Shown: positions 11,707 through 21,356, numbered from the stretch's first letter. The stretch is DNA of 64,000 bases from Symbiodinium natans (GCA_905221605.1 CAJNDS010002622.1:82501-146500), one strand, 5' to 3'. Notes: a model not told the origin generated them from the sequence alone. Made by a program: numbers and translations.

Positions 11707-12441
11707 ATGTCGGGGGAGGTTGATGAGACCTGGCCTTCCCATGTGAATTGCATCCCGCGCATCTCCACGCCCAAGTCCTCTGGTTCCTCTGGTGCGACAG
11801 TCATGCTGAATACAGAGGCCATGGCGGTGGGTGGCCCCAGCCCTGGTGCTGTGGAGTGGCTACACCATCAGGCCTGTTTCGCCTACGCGGCCCCCAGCGA
11901 GCATGTGGAGAAGGTGGTGGAACAGGCCTTCCGGCTTTGCCGCTACGATGCCCACTGTGCCGCCCAAGAGCTGTACAAGAGCCTTGGTGAAGCTGGTGCC
12001 CAAGCTGGTGCCCAAGGTGTGTCGAGTGAGGATTCTGCAGGCTTGGGCTTGGCAGGCAGAGTCCAGGTTGAGGGTCTCCTGGCGTGGTGGTGCCGCCGCG
12101 CCTGGGAGGACCGCCGGATCAAGGAGGCAGCGGACGCGGTGAAGCGGCAGACGGGCGGCGTGGAGCGCGCGGCGGCCCTGTCCTCGTACTGCCGGTTCGC
12201 TGCGACCGCCAAGAAGGTGGCGCGGCAGGCCTGCCAGATCTCCGGCGGCCAGCAGGACCTGCTGCGCGCCTGGCAGCGGTGCCGGCAGAGCCGCGGTTGG
12301 CCGCGGGAGGCCGCGAGGCGCCTGGAGGAGGGGGGCTTCGACCCTGCGAGCGCCGCGGCGCGCGAGGACTGCTGCGGGGACGCGCGCTGCCTGGCCGCCC
12401 TCTGGGAGCTGCAGGAGCTGAGGAAAGAGGCCGGCGCCTGA
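11707..12441 (+). CDS. Cys-containing alpha-helical protein, 244 codons
   Basis: Longest convincing single exon left of 50 kb. It starts at ATG 11707 (an alternative ATG lies at 11803) and ends at TGA 12439-12441. The N-terminal 40 residues are Ser/Pro-rich. From residue about 50 on it is helical, with paired Cys and Trp (CRYDAHCAAQELYKSL, LAWWCRRAWEDRRIKEAADA, SYCRFAATAKKVARQACQ, EDCCGDARCLAALWELQELR). The regular Cys spacing suggests a helical Cys repeat domain, for example several helix pairs held by disulfides or metal; this is inference. GC content rises sharply after 12060, typical of coding DNA here. No known family recognised. It may be a complete small gene or the last exon of a longer one. 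Confidence 0.55.
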   Translation: MSGEVDETWPSHVNCIPRISTPKSSGSSGATVMLNTEAMAVGGPSPGAVEWLHHQACFAYAAPSEHVEKVVEQAFRLCRYDAHCAAQELYKSLGEAGAQAGAQGVSSEDSAGLGLAGRVQVEGLLAWWCRRAWEDRRIKEAADAVKRQTGGVERAAALSSYCRFAATAKKVARQACQISGGQQDLLRAWQRCRQSRGWPREAARRLEEGGFDPASAAAREDCCGDARCLAALWELQELRKEAGA

Positions 12442-13082
12442 AGCGCCCTCGACGGGCCCCGAGGCTTCCCAGGTCAGCCAAAAGGGGATCTCAAGCGGTG
12501 AGCTGCAGATCGGCTGCTGGAAGTGTGTGCCCGGTCTTTGAAGTTGCTGGTCAGCGGAGACCACAGACAATGCTGCTCGGTAGAAGGTGCGGGATGCGAG
12601 GTGCCAGAGAAAGGGATGAATGAGAAGTGCAAGTGATCAAGTCAAGGGCGTAAGGGGGAATCACATCTCAAGCAGTACTTTCAAATGGGGACTATACCAA
12701 CAGCAAGCAGAGCGGATATGGAGAATCAGTGCCTGCTGTGTTGGTTGTAGGAAAGATTGCGTTTTGGATCTTGGTGTGGCGTTCGTGAGTAAGTTATGAG
12801 ATGGTTTTGTATTTGGGGGTACCTCATTGGGGTCCTCATTGGGGTCCTTATTGTACGGGGATCCTGCTATTTGGGGGTCTCTATGATAAGCGAACCCCCC
12901 TTTACTAAGATTTGGGTGTTTGGAAGGCTGGTTGCTTTCGGCTGATGACGGGTGCGCATATAGGATGCGAGGTTCTTGGGGCCAGCAACTGTGCTAGCTT
13001 CAAGACCCCAAGCCCCCTCAAACCCTTACATACATTGAATCCCAAAGCCCTATATCAATCTATCAACTCCCGAAAAAGCTTA
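12442..13082. other. Intergenic or intronic stretch with a family-3 repeat
   Basis: Mostly unique sequence without a supported exon. Positions about 12818-12903 hold a copy of the GGGGTACCTCATTGGGGTCC repeat described as family 3. Confidence 0.5.
12818..12903 (+). repeat. Family-3 dispersed repeat, copy 1
   Basis: Shares GGGGTACCTYATTGGGGTCC and GGGGATCCTGCTATTTGGGG with copies at 23899 and 35030. About 85 bp, no clear inverted ends. Confidence 0.55.
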
Positions 13083-13120
13083 CCCTAAACCCTAAACTAA
13101 ACCCTAAACCCTAAACCCTG
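13083..13120 (-). repeat. Telomere-like tract, C-strand
   Basis: CCCTAAA repeats with one truncated unit. Forms the left bracket of a 116-bp island with the G-strand tract at 13237. Confidence 0.9.
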
Positions 13121-13163
13121 AAAACGTCTTGAGGCTCCGAGAAAATACCCACCATCTTCCAAG

Positions 13164-13218
13164 GGCCCCCCGGGGAACCAACGGTTGGGCTCAACTCATC
13201 CCAACATTATCTGCAGTG
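13164..13218 (+). CDS. Candidate exon in a telomere-bracketed island
   Basis: Acceptor ATCTTCCAAG followed by a frame reading PPGEPTVGLNSSQHYLQ, then a possible GC donor near 13219. Short and weak; listed because it sits exactly between inverted telomere-like tracts like the other islands. Confidence 0.25.
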
Positions 13219-13236
13219 TTGGGCTTGGCACACTGG

Positions 13237-13322
13237 GTTTAGGGTTTAGGGTTTAGGATCTAGGGTTTAGGGTTTAGGGTTTAGGGTTTAGGGTTTAGGG
13301 TTTAGGGTTTAGGGTTTAGGGT
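13237..13322 (+). repeat. Telomere-like tract, G-strand
   Basis: About 12 TTTAGGG units with a few variants. Right bracket of the 13121-13236 island. Confidence 0.95.
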
Positions 13323-13342
13323 AACTGGGGATACTTAGTGTG

Positions 13343-13453
13343 CACTTTCGGTCCGAGCCCGCGCGTCAGGAGGCGGCCTTGTCGGTAGCAGCCGCGCGGC
13401 GGCTGCTGGCCAGCAAGGAGCACCAGGCCCAGGAGCGGCAGAAGGAGACCTAG
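13343..13453 (+). CDS. Candidate exon ending in a telomere-derived stop
   Basis: Reads HFRSEPARQEAALSVAAARR then LLASKEHQAQERQKET, a Glu/Arg/Ala-rich helix. The TAG at 13451-13453 is the first TAG of the adjoining TTTAGGG tract. An internal acceptor GCGTCAG|GAG at 13369 and a GA donor after CAGAAG are alternatives, in which case the exon would be 13370-13443. Confidence 0.45.
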   Translation, partial: HFRSEPARQEAALSVAAARRLLASKEHQAQERQKET

Positions 13454-13505
13454 GGTTTAGGGTTTAGGGTTTAGGGTTTAGGGTTTAGGGTTTAGGGTTT
13501 AGGTC
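13451..13505 (+). repeat. Telomere-like tract, G-strand
   Basis: Seven to eight TTTAGGG units directly abutting coding-like sequence on the left. Confidence 0.95.
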
Positions 13506-13651
13506 TAGGGTTCAGGGTTTTTAAGGGGCAGGACACCCCAGAGGACCTGAAGCAAGGGTTCAAGGGGGGCTCATCCCTCAGAGGCACGAGTATGTCTTGC
13601 GGTTTCACGGCTGTCAACTTGGGTTTCTTGTTTTGTTTGTTTGTGGGGGCT

Positions 13652-13683
<32 letters not shown>

Positions 13684-14460
13684 CGCGGGGGGGGCGCATT
13701 TCTGGAGCAGCACGGGTTAAAATCTTAGGGTGTAGAGATACTACATGTGTATATGCATATCTTTATCTGTGACATAGTCTATATTGATGATATCGTTGAT
13801 ATGACATATAGCTTCTGTCGGGCATGTTCCAGGGACTACGGCCCATGGGGGCCCGGCTGCGAGGTTGGGAGCCGTCCGCAGCTTGCAGCCACGCCTTGTG
13901 ATGCCAAAAGTCATCGCCCTTCAGGAGATCCCTCCGTTCGCGCAAGGTTTGCGTGAGCTGCCCTTTGGATGCACATGCCTCTTGGGGCATCAAGCGAAAG
14001 CGGGGCGTTGCGCACTTTACTGAAAGTGTTGAGTGTTGGGGAGGTGGTGGGGAGAATTAGTCCTGGAGAGCGTGGAATCTTCAGGTAGCTGGCTTGAAGA
14101 TGTGACAGAAAAGGTATGGGCGTAGGGTTTAGGGTCAACACAGTCGCCATAAAACCCGGACCCGAAGCCCATTCCTGCAAGCCTCGTCAAGAAGGAGGCA
14201 TCCCCTCACCCGAGCGCTTGGCGCCGTGCACGAATGTACGATAGGCACTCGTGCATAATATTCATTGCGCTTCCTGCAGGTTTCGGGGGTAGGGGCGCGT
14301 CAGGGCCCGGAACGTGTAGAAATGGGATGAGGATGGTTTGGGCGTAAAAAGCCTGCAACTCTGCAAGTGTAGGACATCGAAGGCAGTAAACGACCTGTTG
14401 AAGTTTCCACATGCACGGGCTCCACCATCCTAGCTTGGAAAAGCGCTCGGAAAATCCCTG
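13506..14460. other. Non-coding stretch with a poly-G run
   Basis: Unique sequence, a homopolymer G run of about 32 at 13652-13683, and short TA-rich microsatellite DNA near 13745-13810. I found no exon supported on either strand. Confidence 0.5.
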
Positions 14461-14467
14461 CTTTCAG

Positions 14468-14529
14468 GCAAGATCGCCTGCAGCGAGCGCAGCAGAAACT
14501 GGCGGATCAGCGCAAGCGCGCGCTCCAGG
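14468..14529 (+). CDS. Candidate internal exon, coiled-coil-like
   Basis: Acceptor CCCTGCTTTCAG|G and donor CAGG|GTGAAA bracket 62 bp reading QDRLQRAQQKLADQRKRALQ, a textbook coiled-coil pattern. The opposite strand is also open here, but its frame lacks equally good splice sites. Confidence 0.5.
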
Positions 14530-14833
14530 GTGAAAGGCCACGCCGGCGAATCCCTGAAATGGGGCTCGGGCGACCTGCCGTCAGGGCTCGGTACTGTAGG
14601 ATTCTTGGGGCCAGCAAGCAAACCCCTTTGATGTGCTGCATGGAGGCATGAGAATCCCCCTGCCCGGCTCGTGATTATTTTGCAGAGTACCCCTATAAAC
14701 CGTAAGCGTTGGTGGTAAAAGGGTGGCGGAGTGGTCGCGGAGTCTGAGACATGGGTTCGAGAACCCACTCTCAAGCCCTATGTAACCCTCAACTGCCACG
14801 TACAGCCTATTCAAGCCTGTCGTTTTTCTTCAG

Positions 14834-14924
14834 CGACCACCGGTCGAAACGCGAAAACCCCGCCGAGAGTCCTGAACTTCACTTTTCCAAGTTTTCGCGC
14901 AGACTGGAATCCCTTTCTCGTGAG
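14834..14924 (+). CDS. Candidate internal exon
   Basis: Strong acceptor TCGTTTTTCTTCAG and donor CGTGAG|GTGTTT. The 91-bp exon reads ENPAESPELHFSKFSRRLES, charged and GC3-rich. No family recognised. Could follow the exon at 14468. Confidence 0.5.
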
Positions 14925-15121
14925 GTGTTTAGCGCTATCTTCGGGGAGAGCTGGGTGTTTGGGTTCGTTTTTTGGATCCCCAAACCCCAACCCTTAACCC
15001 CAAGCCCTCAAGCCCACCCTAAAACCCGTCATCCTTTGGTTGAATCTGCGAGTTGTCAGACGTTCCCCTGCTGAGAGCTTTTGTCCGGCCATGCCTGCCG
15101 GTGGCAAAAAAGAAAGAGAGA

Positions 15122-15234
15122 CACCCTAAACCCTAAAAACCTAAACCCTAAACCCTAAACCCCAAACCCCAAACCCTAAACCCCAAACCCTAAACCCTAA
15201 ACTCCAAACCCTCAACCCTAAACCCCAAACCCCA
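15122..15234 (-). repeat. Telomere-like tract, C-strand with CCCCAAA variants
   Basis: About 16 heptamers of CCCTAAA mixed with CCCCAAA and one CCTAAA. Left bracket of the 15235-15342 island. Confidence 0.9.
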
Positions 15235-15253
15235 AAACGAAATGAATCACCAG

Positions 15254-15300
15254 GCTCTGGCAGGCGCAGCTCCTACTGGAGCAGCTGGTCGAGCTGCTCG
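15254..15300 (+). CDS. Candidate exon in a telomere-bracketed island
   Basis: Acceptor AATCACCAG|G, then LWQAQLLLEQLVELL, a Leu-rich amphipathic helix, followed by a GC donor (CTCG|GCTTGG). GC-rich island of about 108 bp between inverted telomere-like tracts. Confidence 0.4.
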
Positions 15301-15342
15301 GCTTGGAGAGTCGTACCCCAAAGACCCCCCCCTAAAAATCTG

Positions 15343-15412
15343 GGTTTAGGGTTTAGGGTTTAGGGTTTAGGGCTTAGGGTTTAGGGTTTAGGGTTTAGGG
15401 TTTAGGGTTACA
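15343..15412 (+). repeat. Telomere-like tract, G-strand
   Basis: About ten TTTAGGG units, one GCTTAGG variant. Right bracket of the preceding island. Confidence 0.95.
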
Positions 15413-15539
15413 GGGCTCCAAACCCTCAATTCTCAACCGCTGAAAAAATCCCGTATGCCCCGCCAAGGCCTCCCCCAAGCCCTGCAAACCCCAAATTTCG
15501 AAGCCCTGAATCATTAAGACCTAAGCCCTATAATCCCCA

Positions 15540-15567
15540 AACCTAAACCCCAAACCCTAAACCCCAT
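15540..15567 (-). repeat. Short telomere-like tract, C-strand
   Basis: Four CCCTAAA or CCCCAAA units; left bracket of the 15568-15669 island. Confidence 0.8.
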
Positions 15568-15595
15568 TCAATAACCGTCCTTGATTTTTTTCAAG

Positions 15596-15638
15596 GCGGA
15601 TGCAGCCTGTGGAGGCGGAGGTGGAGCAGGCAACCTGG
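15596..15638 (+). CDS. Candidate exon in a telomere-bracketed island
   Basis: Acceptor TTGATTTTTTTCAAG|G precedes a frame reading RMQPVEAEVEQATW; a GC donor follows near 15639. A Gly-rich alternative frame is also open, so the frame is uncertain. Confidence 0.35.
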
Positions 15639-15669
15639 GCGGGCTTCTCGGGGTTCAGGGTTGCAGGGT

Positions 15670-15755
15670 GTAGGGCAGTAGGGTTAGGGTTCAGGGTTTG
15701 GGGTTTCGGGTTTCGGGTTTAGGGTGTAGCGTTTAGGGTTTAGGGTTTAGGGTTC
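15670..15755 (+). repeat. Degenerate then perfect telomere-like tract, G-strand
   Basis: Starts as GGGTTCAGGG/GGGTGTAGGG variants and ends as four perfect TTTAGGG units. Confidence 0.85.
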
Positions 15756-16208
15756 TATGCGATTGCGTGTTGCCTCATGAGAACATCTTGGACACTTGTG
15801 TTGCAGCTGTATGTGCCGGCGCCAGCCAAGGTCCGTGCTTCAAAAAGGGGGTTCTGGAGCTTTGGGGTTTTTGGGCTTTTTTTGGCTTTTTGGGGCTTTT
15901 TGTGTTCTGGGGCTCGCGGCCTCCAGGGTTTTAGGCTAGCTTACAGACCTTAGCAGCCCTAAGCCGAATCCCTAAACCATTGAAACCAAGTCAGTGCTGG
16001 GGGATCCGGGGTTGGGTAGGCTCGTTAGCTTCTGTCTGGGTTGTCGGTTTAGGGTTTAGGGTTTAGGGGAAAAGGCGGGGTTGCTTTGAACATGAATCCC
16101 CTGCTGGTTGCCTGGAAGAGTCCCTGTGGAGTGGACGCCCGAACCTCCCCCCCCCCCGGCAGCCCGCCTACCTGTACGAAAGAAAGACCTGCTCATATAC
16201 ACACATCC

Positions 16209-16290
16209 TATACCCCCCTTGGGAACTATGTTTGATATTTGTTTCTATAAACCCAAGAAAATATTAGAGATGTTTCTAAGGGGAGTATAG
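16209..16290 (+). mobile_element. Family-2 TIR element, copy 1
   Basis: Left end CTATACCCCCCTTGGGAA and right end TTTCTAAGGGGAGTATAG are imperfect inverted repeats (CTATAC core perfect). Flanked by CAT on both sides, a plausible 3-bp target duplication. About 83 bp, AT-rich centre with TATAAACCCAAGAAAATATT shared with copies at 25115 and 44826. Confidence 0.65.
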
Positions 16291-16830
16291 CATGAGGGTT
16301 TAGGGTTTATAGGGTGTTAGTGGCGCCCCAGCCTAAGCCCCTCAACTTCAGAAGCACCGACATTTGGCAGGTGGAGCTCCTTTGTACCCCAGTGGGGGAT
16401 GAGGGCGCGCCGACGGAGGACACCATGGCTTGCTCAGACTGTGCAGGATGGAAGTGCCCTGAATTTCTATTCACATCACAATAACACTCATACCTTTTTT
16501 GTATAGCAGGAGAGGAGCGGAGACCTACCTATTGGGTATGCAGGGAATCTGCGCTACCTCTGAACAAGGTCTTGAAATCCCGGTCTTTAAATGCCGGGGC
16601 CCACCCAAACAGCCCCTTCGCACCAAACACCAGCCCCCCCCCCCCCCCCCCCTCCCCCCCCCCCCCCCTTCCCCTTTTGTCCCCCCCGCCTTCCCACCCG
16701 AAACGCTCACCCTAACCCCGAAACCCTACCTATAACCTGCAACCCCAGAACTCTATAACCTTATCACCCTCTCGCCCTGAAACCCTAGAACCCTATGACC
16801 CTAAACCACTCTAGCCCCCCAAAACCCCTA

Positions 16831-16868
16831 CCCTAAACCCTAAACCCTAAACCCTAAACCCTAACCCC
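16831..16868 (-). repeat. Telomere-like tract, C-strand
   Basis: Five CCCTAAA units; left bracket of the 16869-16964 island. Confidence 0.9.
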
Positions 16869-16904
16869 TATAGCTCTTCAGACCCTTCAGCCCCCCTCAA
16901 AGAG

Positions 16905-16964
16905 GAGCAGCGCGCGGAAGCCGAGGGAGCCATCGGAGCCGCCGAGCTGCTGGGGCTTCTTGAG
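16905..16964 (+). CDS. Candidate exon in a telomere-bracketed island
   Basis: Pyrimidine-rich CCCCCCTCAAAGAG precedes a frame reading EQRAEAEGAIGAAELLGLLE, GC3-rich and helical. Read-through would hit TAG in the adjoining TTTAGGG tract at 16968. Confidence 0.4.
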
Positions 16965-17028
16965 GGTTAGGGTTTAGGGTTTAGGGTTTAGGGTTTAGGG
17001 TTTAGGGTTTAGGGTTTAGGGTTTAGGG
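16965..17028 (+). repeat. Telomere-like tract, G-strand
   Basis: Nine TTTAGGG units; right bracket of the preceding island. Confidence 0.95.
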
Positions 17029-17122
17029 GGTTAGGGTTTCGGGTTTATGGTTTAAAAGTTGGGGCTTGGGGCTTAGGGCGTATAGGGTTTAGGGTTTATA
17101 GGGTTTCCCTATATCCCTTACG

Positions 17123-17291
17123 CTTGACGCTGGGACGCCTATGGCGTTGGCACAAAGATATGTGCAGAATTTGGCGCTGGACATTCTGTCAGGCAGTCCC
17201 TCCTCGACGTCGAGGAAGACTTGGCCACCGCTCGGACGCGGCAAGGTGCAGTGGCAACCAGTCCGGAGGCATCCAGGAATCAAACCTGTCT
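17123..17291 (+). CDS. Candidate exon
   Basis: Frame reads MALAQRYVQNLALDILSGSP then SSTSRKTWPPLGRGK. A GT donor (GGCAAG|GTGCAG) lies at 17246; otherwise the frame runs to TGA at 17289-17291. The ATG at 17141 could be a start. No family recognised. Confidence 0.45.
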
Positions 17292-17594
17292 GAACCCACC
17301 CTCGGGCTTGGGGTTTCGGCTCGCAGCCCTTGCCAGGCCGCCGAGGCGCTGTTGCAGCTCGAGGTGTGCAGGGCGTAGGGTTTGGATATAGGGGATCTAC
17401 GGAATCGGAGCCCAAACCATGAATCGACAACTCGAAGTGCTTTGAGCCTGTTAGACCTGAAGCCCTACTCCGCACCAGTCATGCCCTGCCTTGTACGAGT
17501 GTGAGCGACTGAGCCCTGCACACAGAGCTTGCTGGATGGCTTGCTGTGCCCTTCCTGATGGCTTCCTCCCTCACTCAAGATATGCCGGCCCCAG

Positions 17595-17780
17595 GTGCGC
17601 CTACAAAACTGCCGAGGTTGGCTGCGACTGTTTTGGGTTTTTGTCGGGGGATACGGAGCCTTGCTGCTCGAGTGCTCGGAAGCCTGGCGCTGGATCCTCA
17701 TCCCAGAGCCTGGAACCTTAGAACCCGACATCAAGCCGAAAGAAGTGAGGAAGTGTGCTTCCTGTGCGTCTTCTCTCTGA
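17595..17780 (+). CDS. Candidate terminal exon with hydrophobic segment
   Basis: Acceptor GCCGGCCCCAG followed by 61 open codons ending in TGA at 17778-17780. The Trp-rich hydrophobic stretch WLRLFWVFVGGYGALLLE could span a membrane; then WRWILIPEPGTLEPDIKPKE and a Cys pair CASC at the end. A GTGAGG donor inside (GAA|GTGAGG) is an alternative end. Confidence 0.5.
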   Translation: MRLQNCRGWLRLFWVFVGGYGALLLECSEAWRWILIPEPGTLEPDIKPKEVRKCASCASSL

Positions 17781-17972
17781 GCCCCTTTCGGCTTCAAAAT
17801 CTCACAAGGGCATAAACACACTAGGGCATCTGACTATACCTAGATCCTATACAATACCCGCTTTGTGTTGCAGGTCGCTGGATCCTAAAGATCGACAAAT
17901 GGGAGTCATCTAGTCCAACCCTGCTTCCGGTCATGATCAACAACAGATTTGGGCACCAACCCGGTCCGAAGC

Positions 17973-18030
17973 ACCCTAAACCCTAAACCCTAAACCCTAA
18001 ACCCTAAACCCTAAACCCTAAACCCTAAAC
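17973..18030 (-). repeat. Telomere-like tract, C-strand
   Basis: Eight CCCTAAA units. A second short C-strand tract lies at 18056-18073. Together they form the left bracket of the 18074-18191 island. Confidence 0.95.
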
Positions 18031-18077
18031 TTTGGCTAGTCGGGTGCCAAAAAAAGCCCTAAACCCCAAACCCAGCA

Positions 18078-18167
18078 GATCGCACGCCCGACGAAAGGCC
18101 GCTTGTTCGACGTTCGCTGCAACTCGCCCTTGCTGGCCCAGTCTGAGGCACTCCGGGAGCGGAGCTG
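18078..18167 (+). CDS. Candidate terminal exon in a telomere-bracketed island
   Basis: Reads ARPTKGRLFDVRCNSPLLAQ then SEALRERS before TGA at 18165-18167. GC3-rich; acceptor ACCCAGCAG is weak. Confidence 0.35.
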
Positions 18168-18191
18168 ACGCACCTCTCCCGATAGATTGGC

Positions 18192-18255
18192 TTTAGGGTT
18201 TAGGGTTTAGGGTTTAGGGTTTAGGGTGTAGGGTGTAGGGTTTAGGGTTTAGGGT
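18192..18255 (+). repeat. Telomere-like tract, G-strand
   Basis: Nine TTTAGGG/TGTAGGG units. Confidence 0.95.
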
Positions 18256-18920
18256 GCTTTATTTCTTACCTTCTGGGCGTGTTTATGCAGCAGGAGAGTG
18301 GCGGGCAGTTGGGAACTTGCTTGCTTCCACGTTCAAGTCCCTCAAAAAAGGGTTCTAATAGGGGAGTAGGCCCCCAGGTTCCCAGCTCCCTCTTATTGCG
18401 GATCTGGTGGGTTATAGGGCCTACCATAGGGTTGAGAATTGAGGCTTTCAGGTTCAGGGCTTCGGGGTGTTTTGGGATCACGCGACCTCAGGGCCTCGCG
18501 CATGGCAGCCATGCTACCAATGTTCAGACGTATGAGGTGCTCTAGAATTCTGCCTTCTGCACGTTCCTAGCTAGAGTTTCGGTCTTTGGGTTTGGGGTGT
18601 GCTTGGGCTTGGGTTCGTGGTAGTTTCTGGGATTGCGCGTTCGAGGGCTTGAAATCCAGCAGCTTCCGCCAGGCTCCGTTGCCCAAGCGCCGCCGCACGT
18701 AGGCCGCCAATGTGGCCCGCCCTGCCATTCGTCATCCCGGCCTAGATGTCTGGGTTCCCTGGAGGATGCACTTCTTTTTTTTCTTCTTTTTTGGGAGCTC
18801 TTGTATTTCCGAGCTTTGTGGGGTGGGTGGGGGATGGGGGGGGTACCAGAGGACTATATGCTCGATGAACAGCCAGAAGACTCACCTGGGGCTAAATAAT
18901 GGTCATGTTCGTGTTTCATG
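18256..18920. other. Non-coding stretch
   Basis: Unique sequence. A weak coding-like patch near 18655-18745 follows a CCGCCAG acceptor, but all three frames are similar and none is convincing. Confidence 0.4.
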
Positions 18921-18928
18921 ATTTTCAG

Positions 18929-19099
18929 TTCGAGGACCCGAATTGGACTGAAATCTGGTACAAAACATGCTTGAATCAGACCCTCATCCCGCCTGCAAAC
19001 TCGAAGAGACTCAAGCCTGAGAAGGCCTGTCTGCTAGACGGGTACCAGAAACAGGCCCTTTGCATACTTCGAGCAGTTGTCATTAGATGCCCACAATGA
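18929..19099 (+). CDS. Candidate exon
   Basis: Acceptor CATGATTTTCAG followed by FEDPNWTEIWYKTCLNQTLI, then PPANSKRLKPEK. A GC donor (GAGAAG|GCCTGT) lies at 19023; otherwise the frame stays open to TGA at 19097. Charged and aromatic composition is protein-like. No family recognised. Confidence 0.5.
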   Translation, partial: FEDPNWTEIWYKTCLNQTLIPPANSKRLKPEKACLLDGYQKQALCILRAVVIRCPQ

Positions 19100-19730
19100 A
19101 GTTGGAAGCCTTGAACGAACTGCATCCTCACCCGTGACCCCTGAGAGCACTAAAGGTTTGCCCGCGCCGAGTCTCTGAAGCAACGGCCTTGGGGCCTGTG
19201 GCCTTGGTGTGTCCGCGCTGTCGAGCCTGGTCCAGTGAGTTCCGGGTTTTGGGCTCTCGGGCCGCGTCCCGAAAGCTCGACTGCGAACTTCTCGGACTCT
19301 GTAGGCAAGACCGCAGAGACAAAACGAGAGCTGGCCGCCCCTCCCTCGAGTTCAGGCTGTGTGACTTTTGACGTGCATGCCTGACGCTGAAGTAGCATGT
19401 CGCTCGGTTGAAAAAGGCAATTCGTCGTAGCTGTCTTGAAAGGGGATTTACATGAAGGGGTATTCTTGATGGATCACTCAGGGGGCCCACTGCTGGTCTT
19501 AGGGGCGGTGGCGCAATGTTGCAGAGCCCGAGACCGTACAAACCTAAGCCTACAACCCTAATCGCTCGACCTCGAAAATCCTCAGCCCTGTTGGCTATTC
19601 TTTAGAAACATATCCGGTGCATTTTGTGGGTTTACAGTTAGTGGATCTGCGGCGCCATCATCAAAAATGATATTGTTTGCCATGCAGCACATGTGAATGC
19701 GCAACTGGCTTAGCTTCAGTTCCTTGGCAG

Positions 19731-19862
19731 AAGCGACCCGTTTTCCCAGTTTATGCAACCGTGTATGGACATCTTGGGCATCTTGGGCTCCAGTGCAAAG
19801 TGCCTAGCGTGCGGAGCCTGGTCCCCAGTTCGCACCTTTTGCCAAACGGCATGGCAGCAAAG
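19731..19862 (+). CDS. Candidate internal exon, Cys-containing
   Basis: Acceptor TTCCTTGGCAG and donor CAAAG|GTCAGG delimit 132 bp reading SDPFSQFMQPCMDILGILGS then SAKCLACGAWSPVRTFCQTA. Strong splice signals at both ends; CLAC and later Cys may form a small metal or disulfide site. Confidence 0.5.
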
Positions 19863-19904
19863 GTCAGGGTGATCTTTGCCTGCACCAGATGTCGCTAACT
19901 TCGG

Positions 19905-20010
19905 AGATGGAGAGGAAGAGGGAGAAGGGAGAGGGGAGAGGGGAGAGAGGAAGAGGGAGAAGGGAGAGAGGAGAGAGGAGAGAGGAGAAGGGAGAGAGGA
20001 GAGTGGCGCT
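19905..20010 (+). repeat. GGGAGA microsatellite
   Basis: Purine-only stretch of GGGAGAGG and GGGAGAAG words. Confidence 0.9.
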
Positions 20011-20140
20011 CTTTGTGTGCAGTACTGAATGCCTCGTCATGTATTTCCAGCGCATCATGCCCCGAGGATGTGCAAGCTTCATGCTTCAGGTTAGGTATAC
20101 AAGGGTTGAGGGCTTAAATTGTGGTTTGTTCCCCCCACAA

Positions 20141-20283
20141 CCCATCGCCGATCTGAGGGTGAACACCTTCATCGCTGCCTGGCTGAAGAGAGCCTTTCGA
20201 GCCGCCAGTCGCCCGAGTCCTTTCGAGCCCCAATCGCCCGAGTCCTCAATAGAGGATCTGGTTTCGGGAATATTTTTTCACAG
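20141..20283 (+). CDS. Candidate exon
   Basis: Reads PIADLRVNTFIAAWLKRAFR, then SPFEPQSPESSIEDLVSGIF, ending at a GT donor (CACAG|GTCTTA). The 5' boundary is uncertain. An amphipathic helix is followed by a Ser/Pro-rich acidic segment. Confidence 0.45.
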
Positions 20284-20815
20284 GTCTTAAAGGTCAGTCA
20301 ACCTAGGACCAACAAAGTCGCAACTCAGTGACAGGGCAGCCTCTGCCGAGGCCCTAAAACCCCATGGCGGCTCAGGGTTAAGGGTTTCGGTAAAGGGTCT
20401 CTCAGCCCACCCTATAGACGCCCTCGGCAAAACCTAAACTTTAAACCACAAACCCCACAGGGTTTTTTTGTTAACCTCAAAGCGCCCTGAACGCGGTTGT
20501 GGTCGTGGTGGTCGTGGTGGTCGTGGCCGGGGCCGTGGTCCTGATCCTTAAGAATCCTCCAAATTTTGCGAGCTGCCTCCTGAGCGACGGTGACCCGGAG
20601 GGAGAGCCTGTGGTGGTAGCTGCTGGGGGTGGTGCAGTTGGTGCCTGCGGTGTTTTTCCTGATCTCGGGGGTGGTGGCTATTGAGCTAGAGGAAAGAGGA
20701 GGAAGAGGAGGGGGAGGAGGCCCAAACGGCACTATGAGAAGGCCGGAAGGTCACCAGATTACCTTCACCACAGGCAGGCGTTCGCGCCACGCACCCGCGT
20801 AAAGGGGAGTGGGCC
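20284..20815. other. Non-coding stretch with GGTCGTGGT repeats
   Basis: Holds GTGGTCGTG tandem words at about 20498-20530 and a purine-rich patch near 20690-20720. The Val/Gly-rich frame here is repeat translation. Confidence 0.5.
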
Positions 20816-20819
20816 CCAG

Positions 20820-20941
20820 CTTCGACGCCTACCCTTGTCCGAGGGTGAGCGAAGCCCAGGATGTCGAAGACACGGACGACGAGCAGAGCGAGTTGCCCGT
20901 GTCGGCGATGAAGACCGAGCCTCCCCCAACATTGAACGGAG
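20820..20941 (+). CDS. Candidate internal exon, acidic segment
   Basis: Acceptor AGTGGGCCCCAG and a GC donor (GGAG|GCCTGG) delimit 122 bp reading FDAYPCPRVSEAQDVEDTDD then EQSELPVSAMKTEPPPT. Composition matches the acidic exon at 23293 (both have Asp-rich stretch followed by Lys-x-Glu-Pro), so both may be N-terminal exons of related proteins. Confidence 0.45.
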
Positions 20942-21356
20942 GCCTGGGGTCGGGGTATGGGGTGGATGAATGAGGGGACGTGGGGCGTATTTGGGCTTCA
21001 GTGGTTTTTACACTTCGTGCGCCCTCAATCCATGTAACAGAAAGGGATGCAATTTCCCGAAGAAGATCGGAAAAAATGATGGTTCAGGGGCCCAAGTGTC
21101 CCTCGAAGCCCCAGAATTTGACCGGAAGCCCCCTGCTAGTCAGCCCAACGCCCTATAAAGGGATTGCGCCCCCCCCGCTTCGCAACAAAGAGAACCCCCC
21201 CCGCCCCCACTTGCCTGGGGTCCGGGAGTCCCCCAAAACCCTAAAAACCCTTCGCAGACCCCCGAATTTGAATCGCCATGAAAAGCTTGCAGAAAAGAAA
21301 TGGCCTCGAAACCCCTCTAAGCGCAGCAGAACCCTACAACCTTGAACGTCCCAAGA

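Noticed and set aside
11860-12570. A 236-codon minus-strand frame and another + frame over the 11.7-12.4 kb gene
   Set aside because: Shadow frames of GC-rich coding DNA. The + frame from 11707 has the helical, Cys-patterned product and matches the strand of all other exons.
14430-14774. Minus-strand frame reading SPAWPFTLERALALIRQFLL
   Set aside because: It looks protein-like, but the + strand at the same place has a coiled-coil exon with strong AG and GT signals; the minus frame lacks a comparable donor.
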